Part shown: positions 43,707 through 56,300 of the stretch, piece by piece
Layout of the letters: each line of letters begins with the position of its first letter
How positions within the stretch are numbered: position 1 is the stretch's first letter
Made by a program: the position numbers and the translations under genes
The notes under the pieces: model-generated
Database searches by the model: none
What the model saw: the letters and a program-made list of their open reading frames with translations, nothing else
Told to the model about the DNA's origin: nothing
Assembly (NCBI GenBank): GCA_010093515.1
Contig: MU001704.1
Coordinates: 118,689 to 182,688, forward strand
From: Lineolata rhizophorae
Lineage: Eukaryota; Ascomycota; Dothideomycetes; Lineolatales; Lineolataceae
Length of the DNA stretch: 64,000 nucleotides
Direction: 5' to 3'

Positions 43707-44504
43707 AGAAAAGAAAAGGAAAGGACACGAAAGGAAACGAAGAGCTAGGATCGGAGCCGAGCGGCCGCCAGGAGGAAGGAGGAAGACGGAGCTCACCATG
43801 ACGGTAGTAAGCTAGGCTGTCCCTAGTGGAACTGGAAGCGATGGATGATGGCTTGAAAGCTGAAAAATCGCACGACGTGGAATGACTCTTCCAGTGGAGC
43901 TTGCCGGCCAACGGCGCGGATCGCGAGCGCCCGGCGTTTGCTCTAGGCCTGTCCCAACAACGGGCCCATGGGCTCACGCAATTGGCCATTTGGGGAGGTT
44001 GGAGGCGCGAACCTTCAGAGCGGGCGACTTACATTCCTTCGATCCATCGGTCAGCTTTTCAGCTTCTTGTTCGGCCCGTGGGCCGTTGTAGTTGTATTTG
44101 TGATGGCGATTCGCTTAAAAGAGTCGCGACGGATGGGATGACATTTCAAGCCGGTTTTGGTCCTCTAAGCAGCCACAGAATGGGCCACCTAACCATGATG
44201 AAAGCGTGCACTCATGAAGCAAAACATTGCTACTTTCAATCGCCCACCTGCCTGGGTACCTGGGCATCAGCAGTAACCCTGTGCCACCAAGATCACCATC
44301 GCACCCCCCAAACCAAAATCTAGAACCGCACCAATCCCAGTCCCCGTCCCAACCGCTCCTTCCCAACGGCCCACCCCCAAAACACCCCCAACTCTAATAC
44401 ACACCCCTCCACCCAAAACTTCGCCCGAAAAAGAACTACCCGACAACCCCATCAGATACCCAATCCCCCTTCCCCACCTCTCCGATGGCCCTCTCCGAGA
44501 CCTC

Positions 44505-44950
44505 CTCCTCGTACGTACGTACAATGCGCCTACCTAGGTACATACGGAGTACAACACTCAAGTTCTGCGCGTCCACCCGCCCACTCCAGACCCCCAACGC
44601 GAAACGCGCCCTCCCTCCCCCTCGTCTCCCCGGCCCCGCGCTCCTGTGATAGGCACAGCAAGCGCGGCAGATTGGCGCCCTGTCCTCGGGCCCAGCCCAA
44701 CCTACATACGTAGTACAGTACATACATAGGCGCAGTCTTATACACACGTGCAAGCGGGCGCGCGTGCGCACGCGAGAAGGCGTGCGGGCTCGTCCGGGAG
44801 GATGGGCGAATGGGAGGGCGAGATGGGGGGTGAGGTGATGCGATTGGATGGAGGGGGGAAAGATGGGTGGGTGGGCGCTAGGGACGATAGGCGCCGTCTA
44901 CCGGTAGATGTATGTACTGCGCCTGCTGGTAGGTATGTAGGTAGGTTGGC
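44505..44950. repeat. cluster of TACCTAGGTA / TACGTA palindromes
   Basis: Within 450 bp occur CGTACGTACGTAC (about 44511), CTACCTAGGTACATACGGAGTAC (from 44531, spread over 23 bp), CATACGTAGTACAGTACATACATAGG (44704 on) and GGTAGGTATGTAGGTAGG (44930 on). The strings are self-complementary or complementary to one another. Similar strings recur elsewhere in the window near gene leaders (2468, 37410, 43312, 45270 and 45716). Confidence 0.6.
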
Positions 44951-47101
44951 GGCTAACTGTGCGGGAGAGAGCGGTGGGGGTGGTTGAAGCAACAACCAAA
45001 AAAATAAAAATAAAAAAAAAAAAGAATCGAGCCAAAATCCGACTTCGTCTGACGATAGGCTTGCGCCCTTCAAACGCGCCCATCGCCCACCCAGCCAATC
45101 CCAGCCAATCCCGCAGCTTTTCCACCGCGACCCCGTGGCGCCAAAAGCTAAAACCCACCAATCCCAGCCAGCCCGCCCTGAACTGCGCCCCCCTCCCCGA
45201 GTTTCTCGTAACAGAACTCGGCCCAGCCGTTCGTACGCATGTTTCACGGCTCGGCGGCGTGCACCCATACATACCTACTACGTACATGCGCACTCCGCGC
45301 TTCCAAGTAGAGTAGATAGCCGACGCCACGATGACAAAAAACACCCCATGCCAGCAGCTAGCTGCCTCTCCAAGTTGCGTCGCGTTAAGAAAAGAAACGA
45401 CGCCGGAATCATTTCAAATACCGACCACGTACCTAGAACGCCGGGGGTCCGCGGCCCACCAATTCTAACGCCCCATTTACCAAAGTACCCAAATGATACC
45501 CTGAATAGAGAACGGCACCCTTAATACATCTAGACTCCAGAAATGAGCCATCGCACAGCCAGGACCGACACCGCATGCATGCAGCGCATGGAGCAACAAA
45601 AAAAAAAAGAATGCCGTTGCTCAGTCAGCACGGCCGCTCGAAACGCACAAGCGCACAAGCACGACCCCGGCGCATGTTAGCAACGTCATCACCAGCACGT
45701 CTAAATTAGCTAGGTGCGTAGGTAGGGCAGAGCATTTGTCACGCCCATCATGCCATGAGGCTGGGGGCACAGCATCGAACGGGACCGTGCACAGTGCACA
45801 TACACGTGCTTGCCACACAACAAAGCGCAATCAGAACGCTTCTTCACTAGCATCGGAGACCGAACCTAAATGCCCAGGGAGAGTAGGCAGAGCAGATACA
45901 CAGGCAAGGTTGGGAGACAACGCCAAGCCCACACAACGACAAAAGTCGTCACGTATGAACCATAGGCCCAAACGGCGGAGCCATCTCCCCTCCACCAACC
46001 TCATCAGGCACCCTCGCCCCCTACCCACCCTCCCGGCCACATCTAAAACAAAGAACCAGCCCCACCCAAAACGCCTCGGCATGCACAGCTGGAACGAAAA
46101 GGCCCCAAGAACCCATGCATCCACCCGCAGAAACCTCAAACAAACACCGAAAATTTCAGAAAGAAAAGAAAAGGCCAGCCCACATATCTAAAGCGGGGAT
46201 GCGCATGCCACCCCCTCGATTACCTCGAACCCCACCCACCCATCCATCCCATCGTCGCGTTCCAGAAAGGCACCGCTGTCTCCGGCTATTCTGCCCGAAA
46301 CGCACGGGCGCCATCCGGAGTGCGCGTGCTTGGCCCTAGCGATCGCACGAATCTCCAGAGCCTTGCGTCTAGCCCCCTCCGGTAGCCCAGCCTATATCCA
46401 GGCCAGACTTTCCCTTGAGAATGACGAGGGCGCTCATAATCTGGAAGCGACTGCGAGTAGCAGGGAGAAACGAAGCCAGGTATAAAAACAGCGTTGAGAA
46501 TAAACCCAGTGTCGGGTTCCCAGGCGTTCAAGGACGTCTCACCCAAGCCATTCTTTGTTCGACTTAGGAAGTAAAGGCCGAGGTCAATCTCCCTAGGGCC
46601 GAGGCGACGTTTGGAAGCGTTGATGAATGAAGGGTTCGAGGCAGGTAGCCAGGGTTGGACAGTTTTCGCCGCATAAGCCGGGAGCGCCACGTTCCGAAAC
46701 TGCACGTCCAACGACCCGAACGGAAAGGACGCGCAATACAACCGCTTCTTAATAGTAATGTAAACCGGGAATTGCGGCCTTCCGATTTGTAGCGCGGTCG
46801 TGCAGAATGGAATGGGCTGATTGTGACGCATCCTTCCCAATTTCCATCTTGCCCTCTTGTTCAGACTAATGGGTGGTGACTTGAGCGCAAGACTGAAAGA
46901 GGCTCAAAAAAGTATAGGACAGGAGTGATCAAAAATGCAGCAAGAAGCTCCAGACTCCTAGCTAGGAGCAAATGCGCTACTGTAAAACAATCAAGCAGTA
47001 AGGACGATAGAGAGGATGCTCGATACGGAACTTCTGAACAACGATGATGCGAGCATCATCAGATAATAATGGCTGAGGCGCAAAGAAAGGCGGGTGGCGT
47101 T

Positions 47102-48821
47102 TCAAATTTGGCCTTTAATGTCTACTTTGCGGAAGGCCCCGGTTTTGGCGTCTTCGAAAAGTCGCCCAACTTTGCCGGTCACTAAGACAATCGAATCTTC
47201 CTTTGGCTCGATCAGATCTTCGGCTCCATGATCACATAAGAACTGCACGCAATCTTGGTCAGATTCGAAGCCAAGCTCCTCGGTCAGGAAGCGGATCTTC
47301 ACGTCGGGTTTGTATCTGGAAAGGTAGAATTAGTGCCTGATAGCTCTGGGCGACACAAACTAGACAGATTAAAAAAATGAATACTTACGCTTTGGAGATG
47401 TTAGCCAAAGCGGCCAATCGTTCGCGGCCGATGAACGAATCTAGTAGATACGCTCCCATGTTCGGTGTGTCAAGGTAAAGCCGGAAGAACTTATGGTAAT
47501 TGCCCAATGCAAGAGCTGAGCGAACTGCCAAAGCATGCTTCACCGGCGGCTTGGTTTTGTCTGTTGTGGTTAGATCTGCGAGGACTTCGTTCATGCCGGT
47601 CCGGTTGCGAGTGTAGATGCAATACAGGATACGATACGCGACGAATTCCGCAGGGTGGCCTCCTAGGTTTTGCGAATACAGAGCCCGAAGTTGCGTCTGG
47701 CACTGATTATACTCACCCATGTCTCCCTTCTCGAGCGCGATACGGGCGTGGATCTCGTACACGTTGACGGTGAACTCGTTCTTGATATGCTGCACAGTCA
47801 GGTCTTGACGGAGAGATTTGAACTGGTCGCATATGTAGGAATAGTTGCTCTCCTTGCGCCACTTCTTTTTCAGCAACTCTAGGGTTTTCTCGAGTACCGG
47901 CAAAGGGCGGACAGTTTCAGGCTTTGGCGCCGACGTCAGGCGGAAATACTTCTTCTCCAGGGTCTGGCACATGCCGACCACAGGTCCGTCGCTTGCCGAG
48001 TCCGTAGGCGATGGCTCCTTCATGTGGGGCGATCGGTCGTCGGCTAGGTCCCCGAACCGTTGCTTGCGTTTTTCCAACGTGTTGGTCGACTGGTACTTAC
48101 TAGTTCCTCGGGTTGTGGCATCGTCTGCGGCCTTCTTACGCTGGCGTTTTTCCGTCCGGTCATTTTGGGCATAGGAGACACGGTCCTCAAGATTGCGGGT
48201 ATTTTTCCGCCAGGGCGGCAAGTCACCATTCTGGTCCAGCGCGTCGCTGTCAGCGGATTTGCGCTTCTTTGATGTGGGCATATTAGCAGTGCCGGCAGCG
48301 GCGGAATTGTAGCTGTGCGAGCCTTCGTAGAAGGGCTGGCTTCGAAGAGGCGGAGTCGAGGCGCGTCCTTGAGCCGCTTTGCGTTCGGCTTGGATTATTT
48401 GCTGGGGCAAGGGGTGCTTATCCCAATCGATCTCAAGAAGCCTGTCACTCTCGGCCGCTTGCGTGATAATCTTCTTGAGCATGGCCTCCATTTCGACGTG
48501 GTCTATACCAGGTATAGCTGAACCAGGAGCGAAACACCGCTGCACGTATTCTCGAACGGACTGCGGCCATTCCACCTTGCGTGGTGCTGGCGCAGGCTGT
48601 GATGTGGTTTGCGACGTTGTCATTATGACCTGCGAGGAAAGTTCGATTGGTATCATGTCTGTCATTGCCTGACGGGGTCCTGAAAGGTTTCTAGAAGGGG
48701 GCCTTACAGATTCTGAAGGGCGAGCAAATGTTCGTCGGGCAGAGACGGCTGAATATGCAGGGGCCGGGTTCACCACCGCTGCTTCACCCGATCGATGCCA
48801 AGGTACCGTAGGAGACATCAC
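47102..48821 (-). CDS. THP3: Thp3/LENG8-like SAC3/GANP-domain protein
   Basis: Two exons (47389-48821 and 47102-47315; 73-bp intron GTAAGT..CCAG) give 548 aa. The N-terminal ~280 residues are disordered and basic, with KKRK- and KRQRKK-type nuclear-signal clusters. The SAC3/GANP helical domain follows: CQTLEKKYFRLTSAPKPETV, then SYICDQFKSLRQDLTVQHI, VYEIHARIALEKGD and ALGNYHKFFRLYLDTPNMG. A winged-helix-like end (VKIRFLTEELGF, DCVQFLCDHGAE) is provided by exon 2. Thp3 acts with Csn12 in transcription elongation and pre-mRNA maturation in yeast; the human relative is LENG8. The start is uncertain: MMSP at 48821 follows a CAGGTG string, so an upstream exon could exist, and an internal MTDMIP start is also possible. 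Confidence 0.87.
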
Positions 48822-49497
48822 CTGCGGAAAAGGCCGCCGAGAGGGGGACCAAATCTAATGACTCTGCAACGACGATCAAGGCTAACGTTAACGGTTGTAG
48901 CCGCCGTAGGAAGCTGTGAATGCACTGGGGACACAAACACGGTCGAAAGATGAAAGAAGTGAAGAAGCAACGGCGGAAGAAGTAGATGAAAGGTGAGGCG
49001 GTCAGGAAGCGGAGGCGATCGAGTTGTGAGGGCCGGCTTGGTTCGGGACTTCGGGCCCGAGTGATCTTGGCGCTCACGTGCCTTTGAATCGTTCACCTCA
49101 CAGCTTACCCAACACGGTATCGCTCTAACACACTTCGCTCTTACAAATGTAGGAGCTTAGCTACCCGCCTCCTTGGATCCTATTACTTAAGAGACTCCCC
49201 CCAAACCGCGTTTAACGGCCATAGCCTTTCTGAGAACGTCTGTCCGTCAAGCTATTTCGCACTTCTAGAGCTGTCGGGCGTCTGTGTGTACCTTCAACGT
49301 TATAATCTAGACGCTGTTCATCGTATGGAAATAGGGCTTCGACCCGTGCTGTCGCTATGCCGAAACAGAGCTATTTACGGTGAGGAATAGTACACTAGTC
49401 ACTTATAGGAGAGGGCGAGGCCGCTATGCTTTTTCGCCATCAAACAGTCCAAACTTGACCAAACGAACTCCAGACGCGACGCTCTAGAAGCCCCGAA
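48822..49497. other. intergenic, no recognisable gene
   Basis: The left 300 bp is the promoter and leader side of THP3; the rest, AT-rich, is the 3' flank of the Zn2Cys6 gene. Confidence 0.5.
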
Positions 49498-51409
49498 TCA
49501 AGCAAAAGATGGCAAGATATCGCTCGTGCTAATGATGGCGTTCAGCTTCTTTGCATAGTCCAGATCCTCTCCGATCACAAGATCATCTTGGACCCAGAGA
49601 ACCTCCAGCATTCGTTTAACTCGATCAAGTGGCCGACTTCTATTCTCCGCCGCCGTTCGATCCAACAACTCAAACACCATGTCTCTGCGTTCGTCCGTCT
49701 TGGCTTCGCATGCCACGATGAATAGGGGGAACGGTCTTTCACACGTATCGAGCTCAGCCACGACCCTGAAAGCCTCGTCCACCCATGCATCAACTTTGGC
49801 TGAGAGCCCGGAGAAGTTCTTCGAAAGGCGTTCAAGGTATATGAGCGAAGCGAAGCGATACAATTCCGCGACGTTTTCGGCGTGCGTTTTCTTCAACGGA
49901 TCGGGTCGGCCGAAGATGGTGGCAGCAGCATCTTGCTGTCGTATGTTAATAACCCTTGTCTCAAGCTCTGCCAAACTGTTGTTGTAGTCATCGCGGTGGT
50001 AGCCAGCCTCTTCGGGTCGAAGAGTCTGCGTGAATATTTGAGACACGAGCTCCAGCATTTCATAGGAACAGCCAAGTGTTCCCATTATCTACAACAGGAG
50101 CGTTAGATAGGCATTGACAATTTTTGTGACGGCTATGAGAAAGCAAAGGCATAACTGACCTGGTCATGAGAGTCATTGTTTGCCCGTAGAAACGCGAAAA
50201 TCTTGTGTCGGCAGCGAAATAAACGTTCTCTATCGCACAGGTTCCAGTGTCTCAAACTGAAGTCGGCGAAGACGTCATGGTAAAAGAGCCATTCGATCAG
50301 TGTTGAAAGGTCGCCCTCGCATTTCGGCGTAGTTGAGAACACTCCTTGCATTACCATCTTCGAGCCACAAACGTATAATGGCCACTGAAATGATGTATCA
50401 GACGGTAGCAACAACTAGGACATTATTCAGCGTGAGTGGGAACGACCGAAGTAGTTAGATAGTACCCAGGGAAACTTACCTCAAAAGAGCAGAGAATCAT
50501 CCCAGCAGCAATATGCTGTTGGCCTTCCGTGGTACCGATTCCCTGCTCTGCGGATTTCCTTAAAGCATTGACAGCTGCATACTTCAGTTGTCTTGCCTGG
50601 GTGTTCAGGCCACTCCGGTGCAACGAAGCTAGGGCAAGGACAGAATGCCGAACAGCCGAAGCTCCGTACGTGTTCTCGGACAAAGCCATTCGAAGGAGCA
50701 AGCTGCGGATCCCGCCCGCACGATCTGCGTCATCCACAACGGCCAAGGTGTGGAAGGCAACAGACTTGACTTATTCAGCTAGTCAGCCGCATCGTCTTTT
50801 CACATATATTGGATATCGGGGTCACAGATCGGATGTCACCCACAGTACTCGAACAATTGAGCTTCCCTGTGATTGGCTAGCGCATATGGCTGCAAAGCTG
50901 CTTTATCCAAAAGTGGTAGCTTGAATTGGAGTATACTTTCTCCTCCCTGGACGACTTGGTATTCGTCAGCAGCCGAAGGTGGAGGATTCCAGGTGCATTT
51001 CTGCAAATTACTTACGAATCGGCCCTGCGGCTGCAAGATGGTCGTGGAGCTCGATGTCCCAAGATGATGTGTTGATGAATTGCCGTCCTATTCGTGGTGC
51101 AACAGGGAATTTTACGGTGGTATATGCAACAACCCCGCGACGCTTATCGTGTTCTCGCGGCCACGATAGGCGTGTCCCGTATCCCCCGCATAACCTGTTC
51201 GCCCGAACACAATTGCGGCATATGGGCAGCTCTCGGTCACAAAATATCTTCCGATCTAGCAAATGCAAGGATTTCAGTAACTGTTCAAGGTCCAAACTTG
51301 CCATGTGATCCAAATCAACACTGAATCTTAGATGGATGCGCGAGGGTGCAGCATCCCATCATGCCACCATACCTCTGCAGGTCCAGCATCCTTTGCCGTC
51401 CACAGCCAT
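49498..51409 (-). CDS. Zn2Cys6 fungal transcription factor
   Basis: Six exons (51373-51409, 51016-51255, 50844-50954, 50480-50769, 50160-50384, 49498-50088) join in phase to 497 aa. The binuclear cluster is a textbook C-X2-C-X6-C-X6-C-X2-C-X6-C (C8, C11, C18, C25, C28, C35) created by splicing the 37-nt first exon (MAVDGKGCWTCR) to DRKIFCDRELPICRNC. The remainder is the helical fungal regulatory domain, with AVRHSVLALASLH, HIAAGMILCSFE, WPLYVCGSKMVMQGVF and IMGTLGCSYEMLELV as readable blocks. Introns 2 (61 bp, CCAAG acceptor) and 3 (74 bp, ATAAG acceptor) have weaker acceptors but are the only ones that keep phase. The gene diverges from a short-chain dehydrogenase 852 bp away, so it may regulate it; that is inference. 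Confidence 0.83.
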
Positions 51410-52261
51410 CGCGATTGCCTCGTGCGGTATTCTAGGACGCTGGAAGGAAGGTCGCGAGGTCAGTCAAAAGCTTGAGTAAGCGGGTTCCGAAGGGCGGACG
51501 ATCGGATATTCTTTCCAGCCAACCTAATGGGGACTTGGTGCCATTTATTCGCTCTCCAATTCAAGCCCATCACTTCTAGGATGGCTTCAAGCCTTTGAGC
51601 CACATGCTCTGATGGTCTGCTATTTACGACCGCAGCCTTCAGAACACCCGGAACGCATTACCCCGGATATACCTGCAGGTGAGACCGCAGCTTGCCAACC
51701 GCACTATACCTAAATCGGAAAATAGGAAAGAAACTGCGGCCAAGAGGTGGCCCGTGCGTGGATCGGGGCCCCGTACTACGTAGCTTCCGACCACGCTCGA
51801 TGCGTTTGTCAGCTATTGTAACTACCAGGTGGCTGGTTTTCGTGTACGGAACTGGGATGAGTTCATCCCGGGGCAAACGCTCCTTGACGCCCGTACCTAA
51901 TTCGAGTGGCTTGTCATACGTAACTGCATGTGTGAACGGACTAAGATCGGCTCTGCCGATTCCGGGTTGCGGACGAAACTAGGCATTTTGAGTTAATGCA
52001 CACCAACAACTTGCCTTGCATTCATTTAGTAATGGAATCGATTGTTAATGTTCAAAGAGTCAGAAACAGTGCTTCGCGACGGTATAAATTGAGGCTTGAA
52101 GTTCCATACGAAAGGCATTCAAGCAAGCTCCTCAAGAAACCTCGCTACATACCCGTCAAGTGCTGTGTGCAAGGAATATCACAATATTCTACCACCTCGT
52201 GTCAAGAAATCGATCTCAAGTTTCGCACTATTGCTATCGACCTCGTAGATCTCTCGCAAAG
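51410..52261. promoter_or_regulatory. shared promoter region of regulator and dehydrogenase
   Basis: The 852 bp between divergent start codons must hold both promoters. Zn2Cys6 factors often bind CGG triplets, and several occur here (for example near 51489, 51499, 51503 and 51737), but I cannot single out a site. Confidence 0.45.
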
Positions 52262-53370
52262 ATGCCGTCCTATCTGATTACCGGAACCTCACGAGGAATT
52301 GGCGTAAGTTAGCCTCAAGCCTTGACGTGATTGTTCGGCCAAGTCATCAACACGAAGATAACGGAACCTTATCCAATAGCTTGAGTTCGTTCGCCAGCTC
52401 TCAGCCGATCCGGCCAATACAGTGATTGGTCTTGTGCGTGACAAGCAAGCAACAGAGCAGAGAATGAAAGAATGGAAGCGGGACAACATTTTCACCATTC
52501 AAATCAATGACATGGCCGACTATGCGTCACTCAAGGTCAGTTCATCCTTTCTTGTGCTTTTCTTATGCGCTTTACGATCATATACTAATCACCTAGTATA
52601 GAATGCTGTGGAGGAAGCTTCGAAAATCACCGGCGGTAGTCTCGACTATGCCATTGCCAACGCCGCATATGTTTCCAAACTCACCAACTACTTCACATTT
52701 GGCGACCTGTGCGTCTTCTTTCCCCCGTTTTCCAAACCGTAGTGCATTAATCAATCACGTGCACGTCTAACATTCAAAACACTAACGAATACTGCGGCGA
52801 TAGTGCTGATAGACCCGAACTGATCCAGAAAGATATGGTGGACGCTTTCCTTGTTAATGTCGTCGGGGTCGTCCACTTCTTCAATCTAACGGTTCCGTTG
52901 CTGAAGAAAGGCACTGCCAAAAAGGCCATCGCTCTCTCCACGGGTTTGGCTGATGACAACATGAATGTGAACTTTGAGTTGGACGTCTCGTCACCATACT
53001 CGGTCAGCAAGGCGGCCATGAACATGGTCGTGGCTAAGTTCGCGGCAGAGTATAAGAGAGAAGGTATTCTCTTCATGGCAGTAGCTCCAGGGCTTGTCGA
53101 CACCGGGGCGGGCGATATGCATCCAAATGGTATGTCTAATATATTGATTGTTTTGGTCATAGTCCCCCAACTGACGCTTTTGCAGCTAGCGAATTGGAAA
53201 AGAAAAGATTCAACGAGACGTACGCCAAATTTATGGCGTACAAGAACACTCCGCCGATCACTGCCGAGGAGTCCGTCAAGGCTATGTTAGGTGTCTTCGA
53301 GAGTTCCAAGACCGGAACCGACAGGGATGGGGCATTTATCTCGCACCTTGGAAACAAGCAGTGGATCTAA
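52262..53370 (+). CDS. short-chain dehydrogenase/reductase
   Basis: Five exons (52262-52303, 52380-52535, 52602-52708, 52804-53129, 53186-53370) encode 271 aa. The nucleotide-binding glycine motif TGTSRGIG (7-14) lies in the 42-nt first exon. The catalytic serine is probably S147 (ALSTG) and the YXXXK pair is Y167 and K171 (SPYSVSKAAMN). The usual NNAG reads ANAAY. The segment PGLVDTG after the active site is also typical. The size and motifs place it in the classical SDR group with NAD(P)H-dependent oxidoreduction in the cytosol; substrate unknown. It is divergent from a Zn2Cys6 regulator, an arrangement common for small catabolic or detoxification units. All exon phases agree. Confidence 0.9.
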
Positions 53371-56300
53371 GACGATGGCATGTGAGTGGTTTGAAGCCAA
53401 GATCTATATATATCGAAGTCTACTTCGATTTTGGCACTTTGAAACGTTCCCGCTTCAATTCAAGTCTTACTCAAGTACGGAACGTCTATTGTATTGTACC
53501 TACACACACAGAGACTTACCGTTTATTTCTTACCGCTCGTTTTGCGTGTTTCCATAAGCGATATGAAAAATTTAGTCGCCTGTCCTAGCTAAGTATATCC
53601 ACAGCAGGGGACAAGTTGTCAGCCCAATCAAGATGCCCCGCGTACTCTTCGAGGTTAAAGTCAGCCACACTATTTTATAAATTTGATCATCAAGAAAGGG
53701 AGAAGCACAGTATTTCTAACTTTAGGGAGAATATGAAGCGGAATTTGCTACTCTCGAACAACGTTCGTGATGAGCATTGATTTCGAAAGTTGCCTTATCT
53801 CCGGCTTTCGGCCGTTGTGGCGATTTTGAACTGCTTGACACATGCTTTGAACATCACTAGCCGTCACACTCCTTCCCAATTTAATCAACCTGCCACCGAT
53901 ACGTTTCCACGCGGAGATAGAATGGCCTCCGACTAATCATCTGTGCCCGCCGTATTGACGCAGGTCTGATTTTCAACAAATTGGGATCGCTAATTAAGAC
54001 TATTCCCATTAGGTCCCTACACCAGTATTTGTTCAAAATTCTACGCTCAGACCGCAACTCATGATTTGTGTATCTACTAATAATACACAGTCAAACTCCA
54101 TCAATATGGAAGTCTCGATATGCGATCCGCTTTGACGCTGGCGTGCCATCCATCTCCAAATACCACATTCCAGGAACTTCGTACACGATTGGCGGTTTGT
54201 GAGGCATCTGTGGAACGTTCTGGTATGCGTTTGCACTCCCGATGGCACCGCTTTCCGAGCCTTCTTCTCCTCCCACAGCTCAAACAACAGAAGACCCATG
54301 GTAGCCAGAATCGTCATCCCCGAAAACACGCTTATTCTAAGACGGATTCGCTACTTGCAGCATTCGACGCCGCGTGAATCACGCCGTTCGAGAACTCGCC
54401 GCACGACACAGAGCGTAGTCGGAACCTAGACAGGCGATAACGAGGTGCATGAGGCTGAAGCGGACGCCGACTGTGAGACGGTAGATTTCCAATGGCGGTG
54501 GAGTTTGCCTGTTTCCCAAAGCATTCACCGGTAATTGAGACTCGTCACATCTTCAGCGTGGAGGCTAGTAGTACCGTTGCAACGGTCCGTGCTAAAGCTG
54601 CAGCGCCATCAGCCTTCGACACTCATGCTGCTGTTCGCTGCATTTGGTACCAGGAGATGACACGAGAATACGAACCGGCCGGTATGCTGGTTTATTGAAG
54701 CGAGAGATTTCAGTCCAATGACTCTACGTGAGTGCTGACGTTATCAAGCCTCGCTACCGTATTTCTATCGCGGAAGACGCCAGCGGATAGTGTAATGACA
54801 CACCCATGCAAGCTTTGATGCATTGGCCTGGCTCCTATTAGTGATCCATGCATTTTACACGGTTAAGGAGAAGTCTTCTAACCATAGCCGGAGGACGACG
54901 ATTAAGCGCCGGTTGCCCGAAAACGAAGACAGCAACAAGAATTCCGCTGGAACTGGTCGAATAACGTGCACCGAGTCAGAACTAACCGGGATTTTGACGC
55001 TGGAATTGGTCCTGTGAGGGAGTGAAAATCTCCTTTACGAGGAAGATTATGTATGCAGAAGTTCGTGAGTTCCACCTTCCGTTTTCCTGTGATCGTTCGG
55101 GTTTCCTAGGCCGGGTCGCCCGTAAGGCAGGGCTAGAGACGCAGGGAGAATGCATAGGAGAGGAATCGTCCGTATCAGAAGTTGTGCTAGGGGCCAAACT
55201 CCGAGCCTTGTGGAGTCAAGATCTCGCTAAGAAGTGGCGTAGACTCGTTGAAGCACCGATGATATTTCATTTCTCTCAGCGAATCGGGCTTTAGTGCACG
55301 AGCAAAAAGAACCTCCAAAAAAGTCTTGGGTGGCGGATATTCCCGCGTGGATCAAACGGTCTTTCTGAAATCCATTCTGTTCGAGCTAGTGGCAAGGCTG
55401 GTTCTCTGGCGATGCTCAATTCCAAATTGGGGAACGGATGCTAGCAACCAGCGGATCCGCCAGTATCATATGTAGCCTTCTTTCTCTGGCAGAATCAACG
55501 CAAGATATAACCGAGATATGCAAACTCACCTTGTACACCACTGAAATGAACTTTGTTCGCAATGTTGTAACCTATTTCCGTGCTAGAAGGGAGTGGGAAT
55601 AATGCTTCTTGGTCTACGGAATACGAGATACTGCGCACCCCTACGCGCAACTAGGTACATTGAACGTTCAGCCGCAGCACGTGCAAAAGTTCCTTCGACG
55701 TTAGAAAAAGCTCCGCTACGTAAGCAGTTGTTTCGCCAATGCGGCTAGCCCAGGGGTACCACTCATCTGGGGTTATTTCTGGAATCTATGTATGTACCCA
55801 CTTCAGCACTGCTCACTCGCTTGCTCTATAGGGTCTATACGCGGGCGTCTAATACATGCTCGACCCAACTAAAGCCACACTCCTCTAAGTTCAAGATATG
55901 CTCAAGAGACCTAAAAATAAACTTGGATAGTAGATAATCTATGGCTCTTACGAAGGGTTCCAAGTCCAACTAATCCTCCTATTACTATACTGGCATGTTA
56001 AACTCATTAAAGATGTGTCTGATTCTCTAGATTGGGTAACCGCTCACTACTAGCACAAGCACTTAACGTTGTTAACTTTCCTGCAGGAATTCCCGGTCGC
56101 TAACCTGTGTTTGTGAAACCTCATCCGTGCTCCAATTCCCATCAGTTGTCGACTCTTTAGTGTCCGTATCGAGACGGCATTCTCGGTCCATTGCCACGAC
56201 AACGCATAATGACGGACCCACAGTGAGTACATACAGATCCAAATGCTGACGAAATGTCTCATAGTAGACCCCGGACATGACCTCTCAATTGGAAGTCCGT

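Larger units (their letters stand above)
41591..47101. other. 5.5-kb intergenic, low complexity, no gene supported
   Basis: This is the largest empty stretch. 41.7-42.3 kb is purine-rich on the plus strand (GAGAGG-like), giving a pyrimidine-rich leader for BEM1. A 17-nt A run sits at 43690-43706. 44.3-46.3 kb is C/A-rich with many small palindromes such as TACCTAGGTA, TACGTA and ACCTACCTA. A minus-strand open frame of 184 codons at 46286-46840 has ordinary composition but no recognised motif. I see no conserved exons on either strand. The region probably contains the BEM1 promoter and leader and the THP3 3' flank; a noncoding transcript is possible but not shown. Confidence 0.45.

Noticed and set aside
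46286-46840. 184-codon minus-strand frame downstream of THP3
   Set aside because: Ordinary composition but no motif, no splice extension and no start context to support it; it could be a real orphan, but I cannot show that.
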